Assembly (NCBI RefSeq): GCF_900188385.1
Contig: NZ_FZOI01000005.1
Span: 1 to 64,000, forward strand
Length of the DNA: 64,000 nucleotides
Origin: Azospirillum sp. RU38E
GTDB lineage: Bacteria; Pseudomonadota; Alphaproteobacteria; Azospirillales; Azospirillaceae
Direction: 5' to 3'
Made by a program: the position numbers and the translations under genes. Numbering within the stretch: position 1 is the stretch's first letter; every line of letters starts with the position of its first letter. Positions 24,360 to 32,662 of this stretch are shown here, piece after piece. The notes below the pieces were generated by a model. The model was not told the DNA's origin. It made no database searches and saw only the letters and a list, made by a program, of their open reading frames with translations.

Positions 24360-24676
24360 CAGATCAGCCCAAGCTCGGCCTTGACGATTTCCGTCATGGT
24401 GACGCCCAGATTGCCCTCATCGACAATCACCACCTCGCCGCGCGCAATCAGCCGGTCATTGACATAGACATCCACGGCTTCCCCCACCTTGCGGTTCAGT
24501 TCCACCACCGCACCCCGGCCCAGTTTCAGCAACTGGCTGACCGGCATGGTGGTGCTGCCCAGCACCACCTGCACATTGACCGGGACGTTGAAGATGGCCT
24601 TCAATTCGTCCCGGTCCTGCGGGGCGACCGTTTCTTCGTCACCGGCGGGGGGGAAATTCGCCTGCTGTGCGACCAT
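24359..24676 (-). CDS. fliN: Flagellar motor switch protein FliN
   Basis: A 105-residue C-ring component. The C-terminal SpoA-like domain has IFNVPVNVQVVLGSTTMPVS, LLKLGRGAVVELNRKVGEAV and VDVYVNDRLIARGEVVIVDE, the FliN hallmark. I chose the ATG at 24676, with AAAGGA about seven bases upstream, over a TTG six codons earlier. It lies between fliH and fliP and overlaps the fliP start. Confidence 0.93.
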   Translation of the reverse strand: MVAQQANFPPAGDEETVAPQDRDELKAIFNVPVNVQVVLGSTTMPVSQLLKLGRGAVVELNRKVGEAVDVYVNDRLIARGEVVIVDEGNLGVTMTEIVKAELGLI

Positions 24677-24740
24677 GGTTTGATCCTTTGTCAATGCCGG
24701 TTGGCGGTTGTCTGGTCGGGATAGTGCGTTGTCCCGCCCG

Positions 24741-25409
24741 TCAGGGGCGGGCGATGGTCAGGCGGCTGATGGCGATGGCCACGGCGTCGCCCAACTGGCG
24801 TTCCAGGCTGCGCGGGCTGTGTTCGGCCCCACCGGTGCCCCAGTCGGCGCGTGCGGCACCCGCCGGCTGTGTCGCATCGGCGATAATGTTGATCTTGCCC
24901 CGGAATCCGGCCTTGGCGGCCAGATCGTCGATCTGCGGGCGCAGCCGTTCGGCGGCCGGCGGGGCCAGCCGCAGGTCCAGCACCGGGCGGCCCACGGCGG
25001 CCACCATCACCTCGGCCAGCAGATTGTCCAGCTCTGCTTCCGCCACCGCATCCAGCAGCGGCGGGGCCAGCTTTCCCACCAGCGCCGTCACCACCCGCAC
25101 CGTATCCTGTTCCAGCTTGCTGCACAGGGCATCCAGCCGGCTGCCGGCGCTGTTAAGGGCTGCTTCCACGGCGGCCAGCGCCTGGGTCTGCTGGGCTTCC
25201 ACCGACTGGCGCAGGGCCTGCTGACCGCGTTCGAACCCGTCGCGGGCGCCCACTTCCAGCCCCTGCTTGAAGGCGCGGTCGCGCACCGCCTCCAGGTCTT
25301 CTTCGGTGAAGCCGCCCATATGGAAGGCGGGGGGCTGTTCCGGCGGGCTGGCCGGATCATTGCCGATGCTGTCGGCCGGGAACTGCATGTTGAACAGGAA
25401 AGGCCGCAT
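24741..25409 (-). CDS. fliH: Flagellar assembly protein FliH-like
   Basis: A 222-residue protein following fliF by two bases. Residues about 35-95 form a long charged helix (EEDLEAVRDRAFKQGLEVGA with G-x3-G spacing), followed by a globular C-terminal domain (LRPQIDDLAAKAGFRGKINI). FliH regulates the export ATPase FliI. FliH is poorly conserved, so the call rests on layout and operon position. fliI is not in this window. Confidence 0.8.
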   Translation of the reverse strand: MRPFLFNMQFPADSIGNDPASPPEQPPAFHMGGFTEEDLEAVRDRAFKQGLEVGARDGFERGQQALRQSVEAQQTQALAAVEAALNSAGSRLDALCSKLEQDTVRVVTALVGKLAPPLLDAVAEAELDNLLAEVMVAAVGRPVLDLRLAPPAAERLRPQIDDLAAKAGFRGKINIIADATQPAGAARADWGTGGAEHSPRSLERQLGDAVAIAISRLTIARP

Positions 25410-25411
25410 GA

Positions 25412-27118
25412 TCAGGAATTCCCTTCATAGATCCAGCCGCGCAGCACGTTCACGCTGTCTTCGGGATGGGTGTCGACCATGGCGGCCAGCCGGCGCAGAG
25501 CGGCAGCACTGACCCCGCCTTCCACCGACCGCAGGTCGATCAGGCTGTCCATCTCCTCTTCCAGCGACATGCCGCTTTCATTTTCATCCTCTTCCGCTGC
25601 CGGTTTGGCGGGGGCGGCGGCGGCCACGGCGGTATTGGGCGGCGGGGCGATCTGCGGGGCGGCGGCAGGTGCCTCGCTGGTCAGTTGCGGGGCGCCATCG
25701 CCCGCCATGTCGGACGGCACGCCGGCCAGGGCCGGGGTCGGGGCCAGTCCGCGGCCCAGCAAGGGGCGCAGCGCCATGACCACCAGCAAGGTGACCGCCA
25801 GGGCGGCGATGCCCCAGGGCAGATAACGCTTCCAGCTTTCATCCGCTGCCGCCACGGCGGCGGCTACCTCTGCCGGCACCGGTTCTTCCAGGAATTGCAG
25901 GTTTTCCACCGTCACCTGATCGCCCCGGTCTTCGGAAAAGCCGATGGCGGTGCGCACGACATTTTCCACCTGCCGCAGCTCAGCCTCGCTGCGCGGCTGA
26001 TAGGTGCTAGGCCCGTTGCCGCCGGCCACGTAGGTGCCGTTCACCACCACGGCCACGGCCAGCCGGCGGATATCGCCGGCATCCTGCACCCGTTCGCGCA
26101 GCTTGGAACTGACCTCGTAATTGGTCGTCTCCTCCTCCCGCGCGGTGTCGGAGCGTGACCCGGTGGCCGGCGCGTCATTGACATTTTCCAGCGGCAGATT
26201 CTGTTCCACCGTCGTGGCCTTTTCCGTCTGCCGGTCGCTGGAATTTTCCCGCTCGCTGACCGTCTGCACCGAGCGTTCGACACGGCCATTGGGGTCATAG
26301 GTCTGTTCGCGCAGGGTTTCGCGGCCCAGATCCAGTTCAGCCGCCACCCGCACCCGCACATTGCCGGGGCCGAATTTCGGCACCAGAATTTCCTCAATCG
26401 CGCGGGCAAGGCGCTGTTCGGTGCTGGCGCGCAGTTCTTCGGCCCGCACCAGGGCCATGCCGTCGGCGGCCCCATCCTCGGCGGCCAGCACCACGCCCGA
26501 CCCGTCCATCACCGTGACATTGCCCGGCCGCAGCCCCGGCACGGCAGCCGATACCAGATGGCGCACGGCCAGCGCCTGCGACCGTTCCAGCCCCGCCCCT
26601 GCCGTGCGCACCACGACGGAGGCCGATGGTGGGGCGGTCTGGGCCTGGAACGTCTCATTATCCGGCAGGGAGAGATGCACGCGGGCCGAGCGCACGCCGT
26701 TCAGCGTCTGGATGGTGCGGGCAAGTTCGCCTTCCATCGCGCGCAGCCGGTTCATCTTCTGCATGAAGGAGGTCATGCCCAGCGCGCCCTGGCTGTCGAA
26801 CAGCTCATACCCCACACCGCCGGCGCTGGGCAGACCCTGCTGGGCCAGTTCCATGCGGATGCGGGCGATCTGTTCCACCGGCACGCGGATGACGCCGGCC
26901 CCGCCGCCCACCTCGTGCGTCACATTCATGGTCTGCAACTGCGCCAGGATGCGCCCGGCCTCCGCATCGTCCAGCCCGGCATAGAGCACGCCCATGGTGG
27001 GACGGGTCACGGTGAAGCCGACAAGCCCCACCGCCAGCAGCACCAGGGCCGCTGTCACGCCCATCAGGGCCAGCCGCTTCGGTCCCAACGCCGTCAGGTT
27101 CTGAAGGAGTTTCGCCAC
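25412..27118 (-). CDS. fliF: Flagellar MS-ring protein FliF
   Basis: A 568-residue protein that builds the MS ring in the inner membrane. TM helix 1 is at about 17-37. The YscJ-like ring-building region contains LYAGLDDAEAGRILAQLQTM and GVGYELFDSQGALGMTSFMQ, and the second periplasmic part contains VRVAAELDLGRETLREQTYD. TM helix 2 is near 430-455 and the acidic C-terminal tail (EEDENESGMSLEEEMDSLID) binds FliG. The start is GTG at 27118 with GAGG upstream. It heads the minus-strand flagellar operon and is divergent from fliL. Confidence 0.95.
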   Translation of the reverse strand: MAKLLQNLTALGPKRLALMGVTAALVLLAVGLVGFTVTRPTMGVLYAGLDDAEAGRILAQLQTMNVTHEVGGGAGVIRVPVEQIARIRMELAQQGLPSAGGVGYELFDSQGALGMTSFMQKMNRLRAMEGELARTIQTLNGVRSARVHLSLPDNETFQAQTAPPSASVVVRTAGAGLERSQALAVRHLVSAAVPGLRPGNVTVMDGSGVVLAAEDGAADGMALVRAEELRASTEQRLARAIEEILVPKFGPGNVRVRVAAELDLGRETLREQTYDPNGRVERSVQTVSERENSSDRQTEKATTVEQNLPLENVNDAPATGSRSDTAREEETTNYEVSSKLRERVQDAGDIRRLAVAVVVNGTYVAGGNGPSTYQPRSEAELRQVENVVRTAIGFSEDRGDQVTVENLQFLEEPVPAEVAAAVAAADESWKRYLPWGIAALAVTLLVVMALRPLLGRGLAPTPALAGVPSDMAGDGAPQLTSEAPAAAPQIAPPPNTAVAAAAPAKPAAEEDENESGMSLEEEMDSLIDLRSVEGGVSAAALRRLAAMVDTHPEDSVNVLRGWIYEGNS

Positions 27119-27298
27119 GCTGGTGCCTCGGCTCTTTAACGTTTCTGGAAACCGGCCGCGGCTATGTTCAGCCCGTGACCTGGACGCAACCTTAGCCGAG
27201 GCACTTTTAACGGGCGTAAAAACGGCGACGGAAAAAGTTCAGACAAATTCACGAAAATACTTCGGAATTGCCCTGTATCTTCTGCGGCGGGATCGACG
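27119..27298. promoter_or_regulatory. fliF-fliL divergent promoter region
   Basis: A 180-base region between divergent flagellar operons. TTAA-CGGGCGT-AAAA at 27207-27221 is a degenerate CtrA-like box (one half exact), and other TTAA-like tetramers are nearby. No clear sigma-54 -24/-12 pair was recognised. Confidence 0.4.
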
Positions 27299-27793
27299 AT
27301 GACTGACAGTACATTTGATCGACTTGAAAAGCGTCTGCCCCCGCCGGCCAAGGCGGCCACGCCGGACCGGCGGCGCCTGATGGTGATCGTGGGTGTCGGG
27401 CTGGCGGGCGGCGTGCTGGGGCTGGCGGCCGGGCGGCTGACGGCGCTGGAAGATAACAAGCAGGCCGCCGATCAGGCCGCACGGGAAGCCACGGCCGCCC
27501 AGTTCGTCACCCTGCCGGAAATGCTGGTCAATCTGCGCGGCACGGCCAGCGTGCGGCTGATGAAGATCGGCGTCACCCTGCAGGTGGCCCCGGACAATAA
27601 TGCCAAGCTGGCCGCCATGGCGCCGGTGCTGGTGGATGGGTTGCAATCCTACCTGCGCGGCCTGGATGAACATGATCTGGAAGGAAGGCTGGGCGTGGAA
27701 ACGCTGCGCACGGAAATCCTGCGCCGGGTGCGCCTGCTGGCCGATCCGCTGCCGGTGGAAGGCGTGCTGCTGCGCACCTTGATCCTGCAATGA
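27299..27793 (+). CDS. fliL: Flagellar basal-body-associated protein FliL
   Basis: A 164-residue single-pass inner-membrane protein. A TM segment at about 27-47 is followed by the periplasmic FliL domain: FVTLPEMLVNLRGTASVRLM, then LQVAPDNNAKLAAMAPVLVD and a C-terminal EILRRVRLLADPLPVEGVLL. FliL surrounds and stabilises the stator units. It heads the plus-strand operon fliL-fliM-DUF6468-motE. A very strong hairpin directly follows its stop codon. Confidence 0.9.
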   Translation: MTDSTFDRLEKRLPPPAKAATPDRRRLMVIVGVGLAGGVLGLAAGRLTALEDNKQAADQAAREATAAQFVTLPEMLVNLRGTASVRLMKIGVTLQVAPDNNAKLAAMAPVLVDGLQSYLRGLDEHDLEGRLGVETLRTEILRRVRLLADPLPVEGVLLRTLILQ

Positions 27794-27825
27794 CACGAGC
27801 GGTCAATATTTTGACCGCTCGTGTC
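27792..27825 (+). promoter_or_regulatory. Perfect 15-bp inverted repeat after fliL (attenuator or processing hairpin)
   Basis: GACACGAGCGGTCAA is followed by TATT and the exact inverse complement TTGACCGCTCGTGTC. The left arm overlaps the fliL stop codon. No T-tract follows and fliM starts 79 bases later, so it could attenuate, process or protect the mRNA rather than fully terminate it. More GC-rich self-complementary sequence lies between it and fliM. Confidence 0.7.
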
Positions 27826-27903
27826 CGGCGGCGACGGCCGCCGCGCCGCTCGTGATGTTGGCGGCGGCGATTGAGGGGCGGGAATAATGGAGGGAGATCG
27901 GCG

Positions 27904-28971
27904 ATGAGCGATACCGAGATGCCGGGCATGGAAGAGGGTGGCGACGGCGGCAATGATGCCCTGGCCTGGGAATCCATGCTGGGCAGCGAAGGCGACAAGA
28001 TGTTGAGCCAGAAGGAGATCGACCGCCTTTTGCAGTTCGACGATATCGCCGGTGCCGCGCCCCGCAGCGTCATTGACCAGATCGTCAATTCCAGTTTCGT
28101 CAATTACGACCGGCTGCCCATGCTGGACGTGATTTTCGACCGGCTGGTCCGCCTGCTCTCCTCCTCCTTCCGCAACATGACCACGGGCAATGTGGAAGTG
28201 ACGGCGGAGGCCCCGGACTCGGTGCGGTTTGGCGATTTTCTCTCCGGGGTGCCGCTGCCCTCCCTGATCACCGTGGTGAAGGCGGAGGAATGGGACAGCA
28301 CCCTGCTGCTGACCGTGGATAGCGAGCTGATCTATTCCATCGTCGATATCCTGCTGGGCGGGCGGCGCAGCGAACCGGCCCCCATCGATGGCCGCCCCTA
28401 TACGGTGATCGAACGCGCGCTGGCCGAACGCGCCATCAAGATGGCGCTGCGCGACCTGTCGGCGGCCTTCGCCCCCCTGACCGTCGTGCAGTTCGCACCG
28501 GAACGGATAGAGACGAACCCCCAGTTCGCCACCATCACCCGGGCCAATAATGCCGCCGTCGCCGTCACCTTCCGCATCATGCTGGATGGGCGGTCAGGGG
28601 GCATGAGCCTGCTGATCCCCTACGCCTCGCTGGAGCCGGTGCGCAATGTGCTGTTGCAGCAATTCATGGGCGAAAAGTTCGGCCGTGACGCGATGTGGGA
28701 AACCCATCTGAAATCGGAACTGCGCCGCACCAATGTGGATTTGTCCGCCGTGCTGGGGCAGGCCACGGTCAATCTGGCCGATATCCTGAACTGGAAGCCC
28801 GGCACCCAGTTGAAACTGGATGCACGGCCGGAAACCCGCGCCACGCTGACCTGTGGCCATGTGCAGATGTTCGCCGGCGAAATGGGCCAGCGCAATGGCC
28901 GCATCGCCATCCGCATCGAAACCGACCTGGGCGGCCAGGATGAGGTGATCCATGGTCTTCTCAAGCGTTGA
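27904..28971 (+). CDS. fliM: Flagellar motor switch protein FliM
   Basis: A 355-residue C-ring protein that binds phospho-CheY and sets rotation direction. The N-terminal region contains MLSQKEIDRLLQFDD, the middle CheC-like domain includes RLVRLLSSSFRNMTTGNVEV and LLTVDSELIYSIVDILLGG, and the C-terminus has a SpoA-like domain (VDLSAVLGQATVNLADILNW). I chose the ATG at 27904, with GGAGGGAG upstream, over an earlier frame start at 27871. It overlaps the next gene by 20 bases. Confidence 0.95.
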   Translation: MSDTEMPGMEEGGDGGNDALAWESMLGSEGDKMLSQKEIDRLLQFDDIAGAAPRSVIDQIVNSSFVNYDRLPMLDVIFDRLVRLLSSSFRNMTTGNVEVTAEAPDSVRFGDFLSGVPLPSLITVVKAEEWDSTLLLTVDSELIYSIVDILLGGRRSEPAPIDGRPYTVIERALAERAIKMALRDLSAAFAPLTVVQFAPERIETNPQFATITRANNAAVAVTFRIMLDGRSGGMSLLIPYASLEPVRNVLLQQFMGEKFGRDAMWETHLKSELRRTNVDLSAVLGQATVNLADILNWKPGTQLKLDARPETRATLTCGHVQMFAGEMGQRNGRIAIRIETDLGGQDEVIHGLLKR

Positions 28972-29452
28972 GGCGCTGTCCCCCTTCATCAATCTGGCCA
29001 TGGCGGCGCTGTTTCTCGGCACCCTGTTCTATCTGGTGCGCCTGAACGAGAAGGTGACGGCGATGCGCGGGGCACAGTCGGAACTGCGCACCCTGTTGCG
29101 TGCCTGTTCCGATCAGGTGGATGGGGCGGAAAAGGCCATCACCACCATGCGCGGCGTGGCCCAGCAACTGGCGGGCGATCTCGGCCGCTCCCTGGAAGAG
29201 GCGGACCGGATGAAGACCGCCATCGATGCCACCACCGCCGAGATTGCCGCCATGCTGGCAAGGCTGGAAGCGGGGGCGGCGGCGGTGACAGCACAGCCGA
29301 ACCCGGCGTCCCCGCAAGGGGCCAAGCGCGGCAAACCGGGCAAGCAAGTCCCACCGCAGCAGCGCGGCCCCGCCCGCCCGGCCGCCGCCCTTGATCAGGG
29401 CGACCGTGCCGCCGCCCTGCGCCTGTTCCGGGAGACATTCCGTGCGCTTTGA
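28952..29452 (+). CDS. DUF6468 flagellar-operon protein
   Basis: A 166-residue protein. An N-terminal membrane helix (about 10-30, FINLAMAALFLGTLFYLVRL) is followed by a long coiled-coil-like helix (about 35-105, ELRTLLRACSDQVDGAEKAI and onwards) and a disordered Pro/Lys-rich linker. The C-terminus is a short helix (RAAALRLFRETFRAL). This layout fits the DUF6468 family, which I recall in alphaproteobacterial flagellar operons between fliM and motE. It overlaps both neighbours, so it is translated with them. Its role is unknown. Confidence 0.75.
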   Translation: MVFSSVEALSPFINLAMAALFLGTLFYLVRLNEKVTAMRGAQSELRTLLRACSDQVDGAEKAITTMRGVAQQLAGDLGRSLEEADRMKTAIDATTAEIAAMLARLEAGAAAVTAQPNPASPQGAKRGKPGKQVPPQQRGPARPAAALDQGDRAAALRLFRETFRAL

Positions 29453-30224
29453 TGCCAAGAAGCTGGGCCAGGGTCTGGCAAAGGGCTGGCCGGCCAAGCT
29501 GCCGCGCCCGCGCCTGCTGCCGGTGATGATCACCATCTGCGGTCTGGCCGCCCCGCTTTATGCCGCGTCGGTGGCCGCGTTCGGCGATGATCCGGTGAAG
29601 GAAAAACCCCAGGCCGCCGCCAGCCCGGCACCGGCCACAGCCCAGGCTTCGGCCGCTGCCTCCGCCAACAGCACTGGCGATACCGGGGTGACCGACCTGC
29701 TGGCCCGTCCGCCCGCCGCCGGCAACGCCAATCTGGCCAATGTATCTGTCTGTGAGCCAGGGCTGGCCGACATGCTGACGGCGGAGCGCAAGGCCCTGGC
29801 CGAGCGCCGGGCGGAACTGGAGGTGCGGGCGCAGATGCTGGCCGCCGCAGAGGCCAAGGCCCGCGAACAATTGGCCCGGCTGGAGGCTGCCGGCAAGGAA
29901 GTGACCGGCCTGCTGGACCGCCGCGCCAGCATGGCCAAGGCCGATCTGCAACGGCTGGTGGCCATCTATGAAAGCATGAAGCCCAAGGATGCCGCCCGGC
30001 TGCTGAATGAAACCGATGCGGAAATCCTGGTCGATCTGATGGATCTGATGCAGGAACGCCGCTCCGCCCCCATTCTGGCGGAAATGGATGCCGCCAAGGT
30101 CAACAGCTTGACCCGCACCATGGCCCAGCGCCGCCTGCTGCCGGCCGACCGCAACGGCCCCGGCAGCAAAACCGCCGGCAACAGCCGCGCCCGTGCCACG
30201 ACGCAGACGGCGGAGCGGCCGTGA
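29442..30224 (+). CDS. motE: MotE-like flagellar chaperone (MgtE N-domain)
   Basis: A 260-residue protein. A membrane or signal anchor at about 20-40 is followed by an Ala/Pro linker and a long coiled coil (about 95-155, RKALAERRAELEVRAQMLAA). The C-terminus is a helical MgtE-N-like domain (LVAIYESMKPKDAARLLNET, then AAKVNSLTRTMAQRR). In Sinorhizobium MotE is a periplasmic chaperone for MotC. No motC was recognised here, so the partner may differ. The start is GTG at 29442 with GGGAG upstream, overlapping the DUF6468 gene. It is the last gene of the operon. Confidence 0.8.
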   Translation: MRFDAKKLGQGLAKGWPAKLPRPRLLPVMITICGLAAPLYAASVAAFGDDPVKEKPQAAASPAPATAQASAAASANSTGDTGVTDLLARPPAAGNANLANVSVCEPGLADMLTAERKALAERRAELEVRAQMLAAAEAKAREQLARLEAAGKEVTGLLDRRASMAKADLQRLVAIYESMKPKDAARLLNETDAEILVDLMDLMQERRSAPILAEMDAAKVNSLTRTMAQRRLLPADRNGPGSKTAGNSRARATTQTAERP

Positions 30225-30228
30225 AACG

Positions 30229-30271
30229 CCAAAGGGGCTGTTCCCGCCTGATGCGGGAGCAGCCCCTTTGG
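30229..30271 (+). terminator. Strong hairpin after motE
   Basis: CCAAAGGGGCTGTTCCCGC pairs with GCGGGAGCAGCCCCTTTGG, with two small offsets, immediately after the motE stop. The run of T is short, so it may work with Rho or as an RNA end protector, but it is placed as an operon terminator. Confidence 0.72.
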
Positions 30272-30308
30272 GTGGGTGTGGTGCGGCTTCATAAAGGCGG
30301 ATGAGGGC

Positions 30309-30457
30309 GGCGCTAACTTAGCCCCTTGGAATAAGGTGCCTTCCCCGCGGAAGCGGGGATCCAGGGGCCGCAAGAACCACGCTTGCGTGCCCTTGGCCCC
30401 TGGACCCCCGCTTTCGCGGGGGAGGCAGGGAGGGGCAAATAGGACTAACTTAGCGCC
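30309..30457. repeat. Nested repeat: outer arms around a double palindrome
   Basis: The outer arms GGCGCTAACTTAG (30309-30321) and CTAACTTAGCGCC (30445-30457) are near inverse complements. Inside lies the standard core (30337-30427), with arms TGCCTTCCCCGCGGAAGCGG and CGCGGGGGAGGCA and a spacer containing ACCACGCTTGCGTGCCC. It occupies the gap between the motE terminator and the 117-residue gene. Nothing else coding was seen in 30225-30525. Confidence 0.78.
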
Positions 30458-30525
30458 CATGGGCGAGAAAGCCCGAGACGCCCCCAGAGAAAGCGGGAGC
30501 AGCAGCAACTGCCCCCGCCCACCCC

Positions 30526-30879
30526 TTACGAGGCCAACTCGTCCGCGATATTCTCGCTGGTGTCATCGGTGGCGTTGATGGCCTCGGCTTCCTGCTGCAC
30601 CACGCGCAGGATACGGGTCAGGAATTCCTGCTGCCACAGGCCACGTTCGGCGGCTTCGGCCTTGGTGGGGGTGAAGGTCTCCACCTCATCGCGGGCAACC
30701 ACACCCTTGGCGGCCAGCAGGCGCTCCAAGGTATCCAGGCGCTGGCGGGTCACCGACAGTTCGGTGGCCAGCGCCATGGTGATGGTCAACAGCCGTTCGG
30801 TTTCCCAATTCTCCAGGAAACGCGGGCGCTTGCCGGTGGGCTTGGCGGAGGCGGCGGACAGGGCGAACTGGACGGACAT
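30526..30879 (-). CDS. Hypothetical protein coupled to the methyltransferase gene
   Basis: A 117-residue helical protein. Residues about 20-65 (RPRFLENWETERLLTITMAL, then ELSVTRQRLDTLERLLAAKG) look coiled-coil-like, and the C-terminal half is acidic. I chose the ATG at 30879: it overlaps the upstream methyltransferase stop (TGATG) and GGAGG lies about seven bases before it, so it is translationally coupled to that gene. No family was recognised. It may be an accessory subunit. Confidence 0.68.
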   Translation of the reverse strand: MSVQFALSAASAKPTGKRPRFLENWETERLLTITMALATELSVTRQRLDTLERLLAAKGVVARDEVETFTPTKAEAAERGLWQQEFLTRILRVVQQEAEAINATDDTSENIADELAS

Positions 30880-32129
30880 CACTTCACCTCCTTGCGGGCA
30901 CCAACCACGTGCCAGGCGGCCTTGCGGCCATAATCTTCGCCCTCATCCTCGGCGGCGTCGGGGAATACGCTCTTATCGACCACGGCGGTGACGCCGCCAT
31001 GGATCAGGCTGTCGGCCGAGAATCCAGCCGCAACCAGCCAGGCATCCAGGTCGCACTCGTGCATCTTGGTCCAGAACGGTTCGGCGTTATAGAAGGCGTC
31101 CCAGTCACGCATGGCCTGTTCGAACAGCGGCATGGTGGCGGCATATTGCGGCTGTTCGACATGGGCGACGATGCCGCCCGGCGCCAGCAGGCGATGGCTT
31201 TCCTTGAAGATGCGCTGCATGGACGCGTAGCTGGTTTCATGCAGGAACATGGTGGACTGCACCCAGTCGAAGCTGCCATCGGCAAACTGGGGCAGGCTTT
31301 CCACATTGGCCTGCACGAAGGTGACATTCTTCACCCCCAGGCTCTGCGCCCGGGCCAGACCATAGCGCAGCATCGGCGCGCCGACGTCCACGGCCACCAC
31401 CTCGGCATCCGGATAGGCCTGGGCGATGGGCAGCACATTGTGGCCAAGGCCGCAGCCAATATCCAGAATGCGCTTGGGCTGGAAGTCTGGCAGGTTCTTC
31501 TTCACCCAGCGGGCAACGGCCTGACCGCCGCCATCATTGAAGCGGCCCAACATGCCGCCGGTGGTGGCGAACAGGCCGCAATCATAATTGGCGGCATTGG
31601 CCACATCACCCGGACCATATTCGGTGTGATAGCTGCCAGGCATACAATGATGGTCGATGGCTTCCACATAGCGCGGCAGCTTCAGATCCGGGTCCAGCAC
31701 CAGCCGGTCGGTATCGGCGCCGATCAGGGCGGCGGCGCGCTCCGCCAGCTCTTCCCGCTGGCGCAGGGTGACCCAGCGGCCGGCCTGCTGGCGGGTTTCC
31801 ATGGTGGAACGGCGCAGCGCCGACCAGAGCTGCCAATAGGGATCCTTGGCCAGGGCCTTGCGCACCTCATGCCGATCCTTGAAATCGCGGCTGTGCTCCG
31901 CCTTGAAGGTGGGGGCGACGCGCTTGTCGAAAGCGGTCTTCACGCCCGGCATCACCTTGCCGGCCAGGAAACGGTTCATCTGGGCCAGGAAATTGAACCG
32001 TTCAATCTCGTCATGGGTCACCTTGGGATAGATGCCATGCTGACCGACCACGCGGTAATCCGGCGGGCCGTCATAGGCGGCCAACGCCGCCTGGGCGCGT
32101 GCATCGGTAATGTTACCCGAACCATCCAT
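30879..32129 (-). CDS. Class I SAM-dependent methyltransferase
   Basis: A 416-residue protein. About 200 residues of helical N-terminal domain precede a Rossmann methyltransferase fold: motif I DIGCGLG at 223-229, then an acidic strand end (EVVAVDVGAPML) and a motif IV-like segment FDWVQSTMFLHETSY. AdoMet binding is well supported but the substrate is unknown. The long N-terminus, unusual for small-molecule methyltransferases, may bind the substrate. The start at 32129 has AAGGAGG nine bases upstream; an earlier ATG does not. The mRNA leader contains a GC hairpin (CCCCGGCC, 32153-32160, with GGCCGGGG, 32167-32174). It is co-translated with the 117-residue gene. Confidence 0.78.
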   Translation of the reverse strand: MDGSGNITDARAQAALAAYDGPPDYRVVGQHGIYPKVTHDEIERFNFLAQMNRFLAGKVMPGVKTAFDKRVAPTFKAEHSRDFKDRHEVRKALAKDPYWQLWSALRRSTMETRQQAGRWVTLRQREELAERAAALIGADTDRLVLDPDLKLPRYVEAIDHHCMPGSYHTEYGPGDVANAANYDCGLFATTGGMLGRFNDGGGQAVARWVKKNLPDFQPKRILDIGCGLGHNVLPIAQAYPDAEVVAVDVGAPMLRYGLARAQSLGVKNVTFVQANVESLPQFADGSFDWVQSTMFLHETSYASMQRIFKESHRLLAPGGIVAHVEQPQYAATMPLFEQAMRDWDAFYNAEPFWTKMHECDLDAWLVAAGFSADSLIHGGVTAVVDKSVFPDAAEDEGEDYGRKAAWHVVGARKEVK

Positions 32130-32662
32130 GCTTGAAGCCTCCTTATTTGCGACCCCGGCCGTCGAGGGCCGGGGCTGATCGCTGGGATGGGGCAAGCCTA
32201 GGGCCGGATGGCGGGATTTGCTCCACATCCAATTGTCAAACACTACAAATTTTGTTTGTGTGTACGAATATGTTCGGTCAATTCACAACCGAATTTTGTG
32301 CCGATTTTCCCCGCCGTGATTGGACAGCACAGCCAGAAGTTCGGAATATGTCAGGACAAATGGGGTTGCCCCTCAGTGTCTGTCTGGAAAGGTCTCTTTG
32401 CTTTCAACTTCACCGTCACCGCGCCCTTCGCCCATAGGCGCTGACGTCGTCCCTTGCACCCTCCTTGCCTCCCCCGCGAAAGCGGGGGGCCAGGGGCCGA
32501 GGGGACCGAAGCGTTGGTCTTGTGGCCCCTGGATCCCCGCTTTCGCGGGGAAGGCACCATTCCAAGGGACGACGTCGGCGCCTATGGGTGCGGTCTGGTG
32601 GCAAGTTATTGATATCAAAGCAAAATCTCTCAGACAGACCCTGAAAGGGGGCGGCAAGCCCC
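32130..32662. other. Long intergenic region, promoter DNA plus nested repeat
   Basis: These 533 bases hold no gene. Bases 32130-32180 are the methyltransferase leader with a hairpin. Bases 32220-32350 are AT-rich and promoter-like (CACTACAAATTTTGTTTGTG). Bases 32373-32645 are a large nested inverted-repeat element described separately. Confidence 0.65.
32373..32645. mobile_element. MITE-like nested inverted-repeat element
   Basis: Three levels of symmetry share one centre. The outermost arms are AGTGTCTGTCTGGAAAGG and TCTTTGCTTTCAA, with a degenerate inverse near 32610-32645 (TATCAAAGCAAAATCTCT, CAGACAGACC). The middle arms CCCATAGGCGCTGACGTCGT plus CCCTT (32431-32455) and their near-exact inverse (32564-32588) come next. 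The innermost is the about 90-bp double palindrome (32466-32556). It carries no coding capacity. I infer a non-autonomous mobile element or a nested insertion. Confidence 0.6.
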
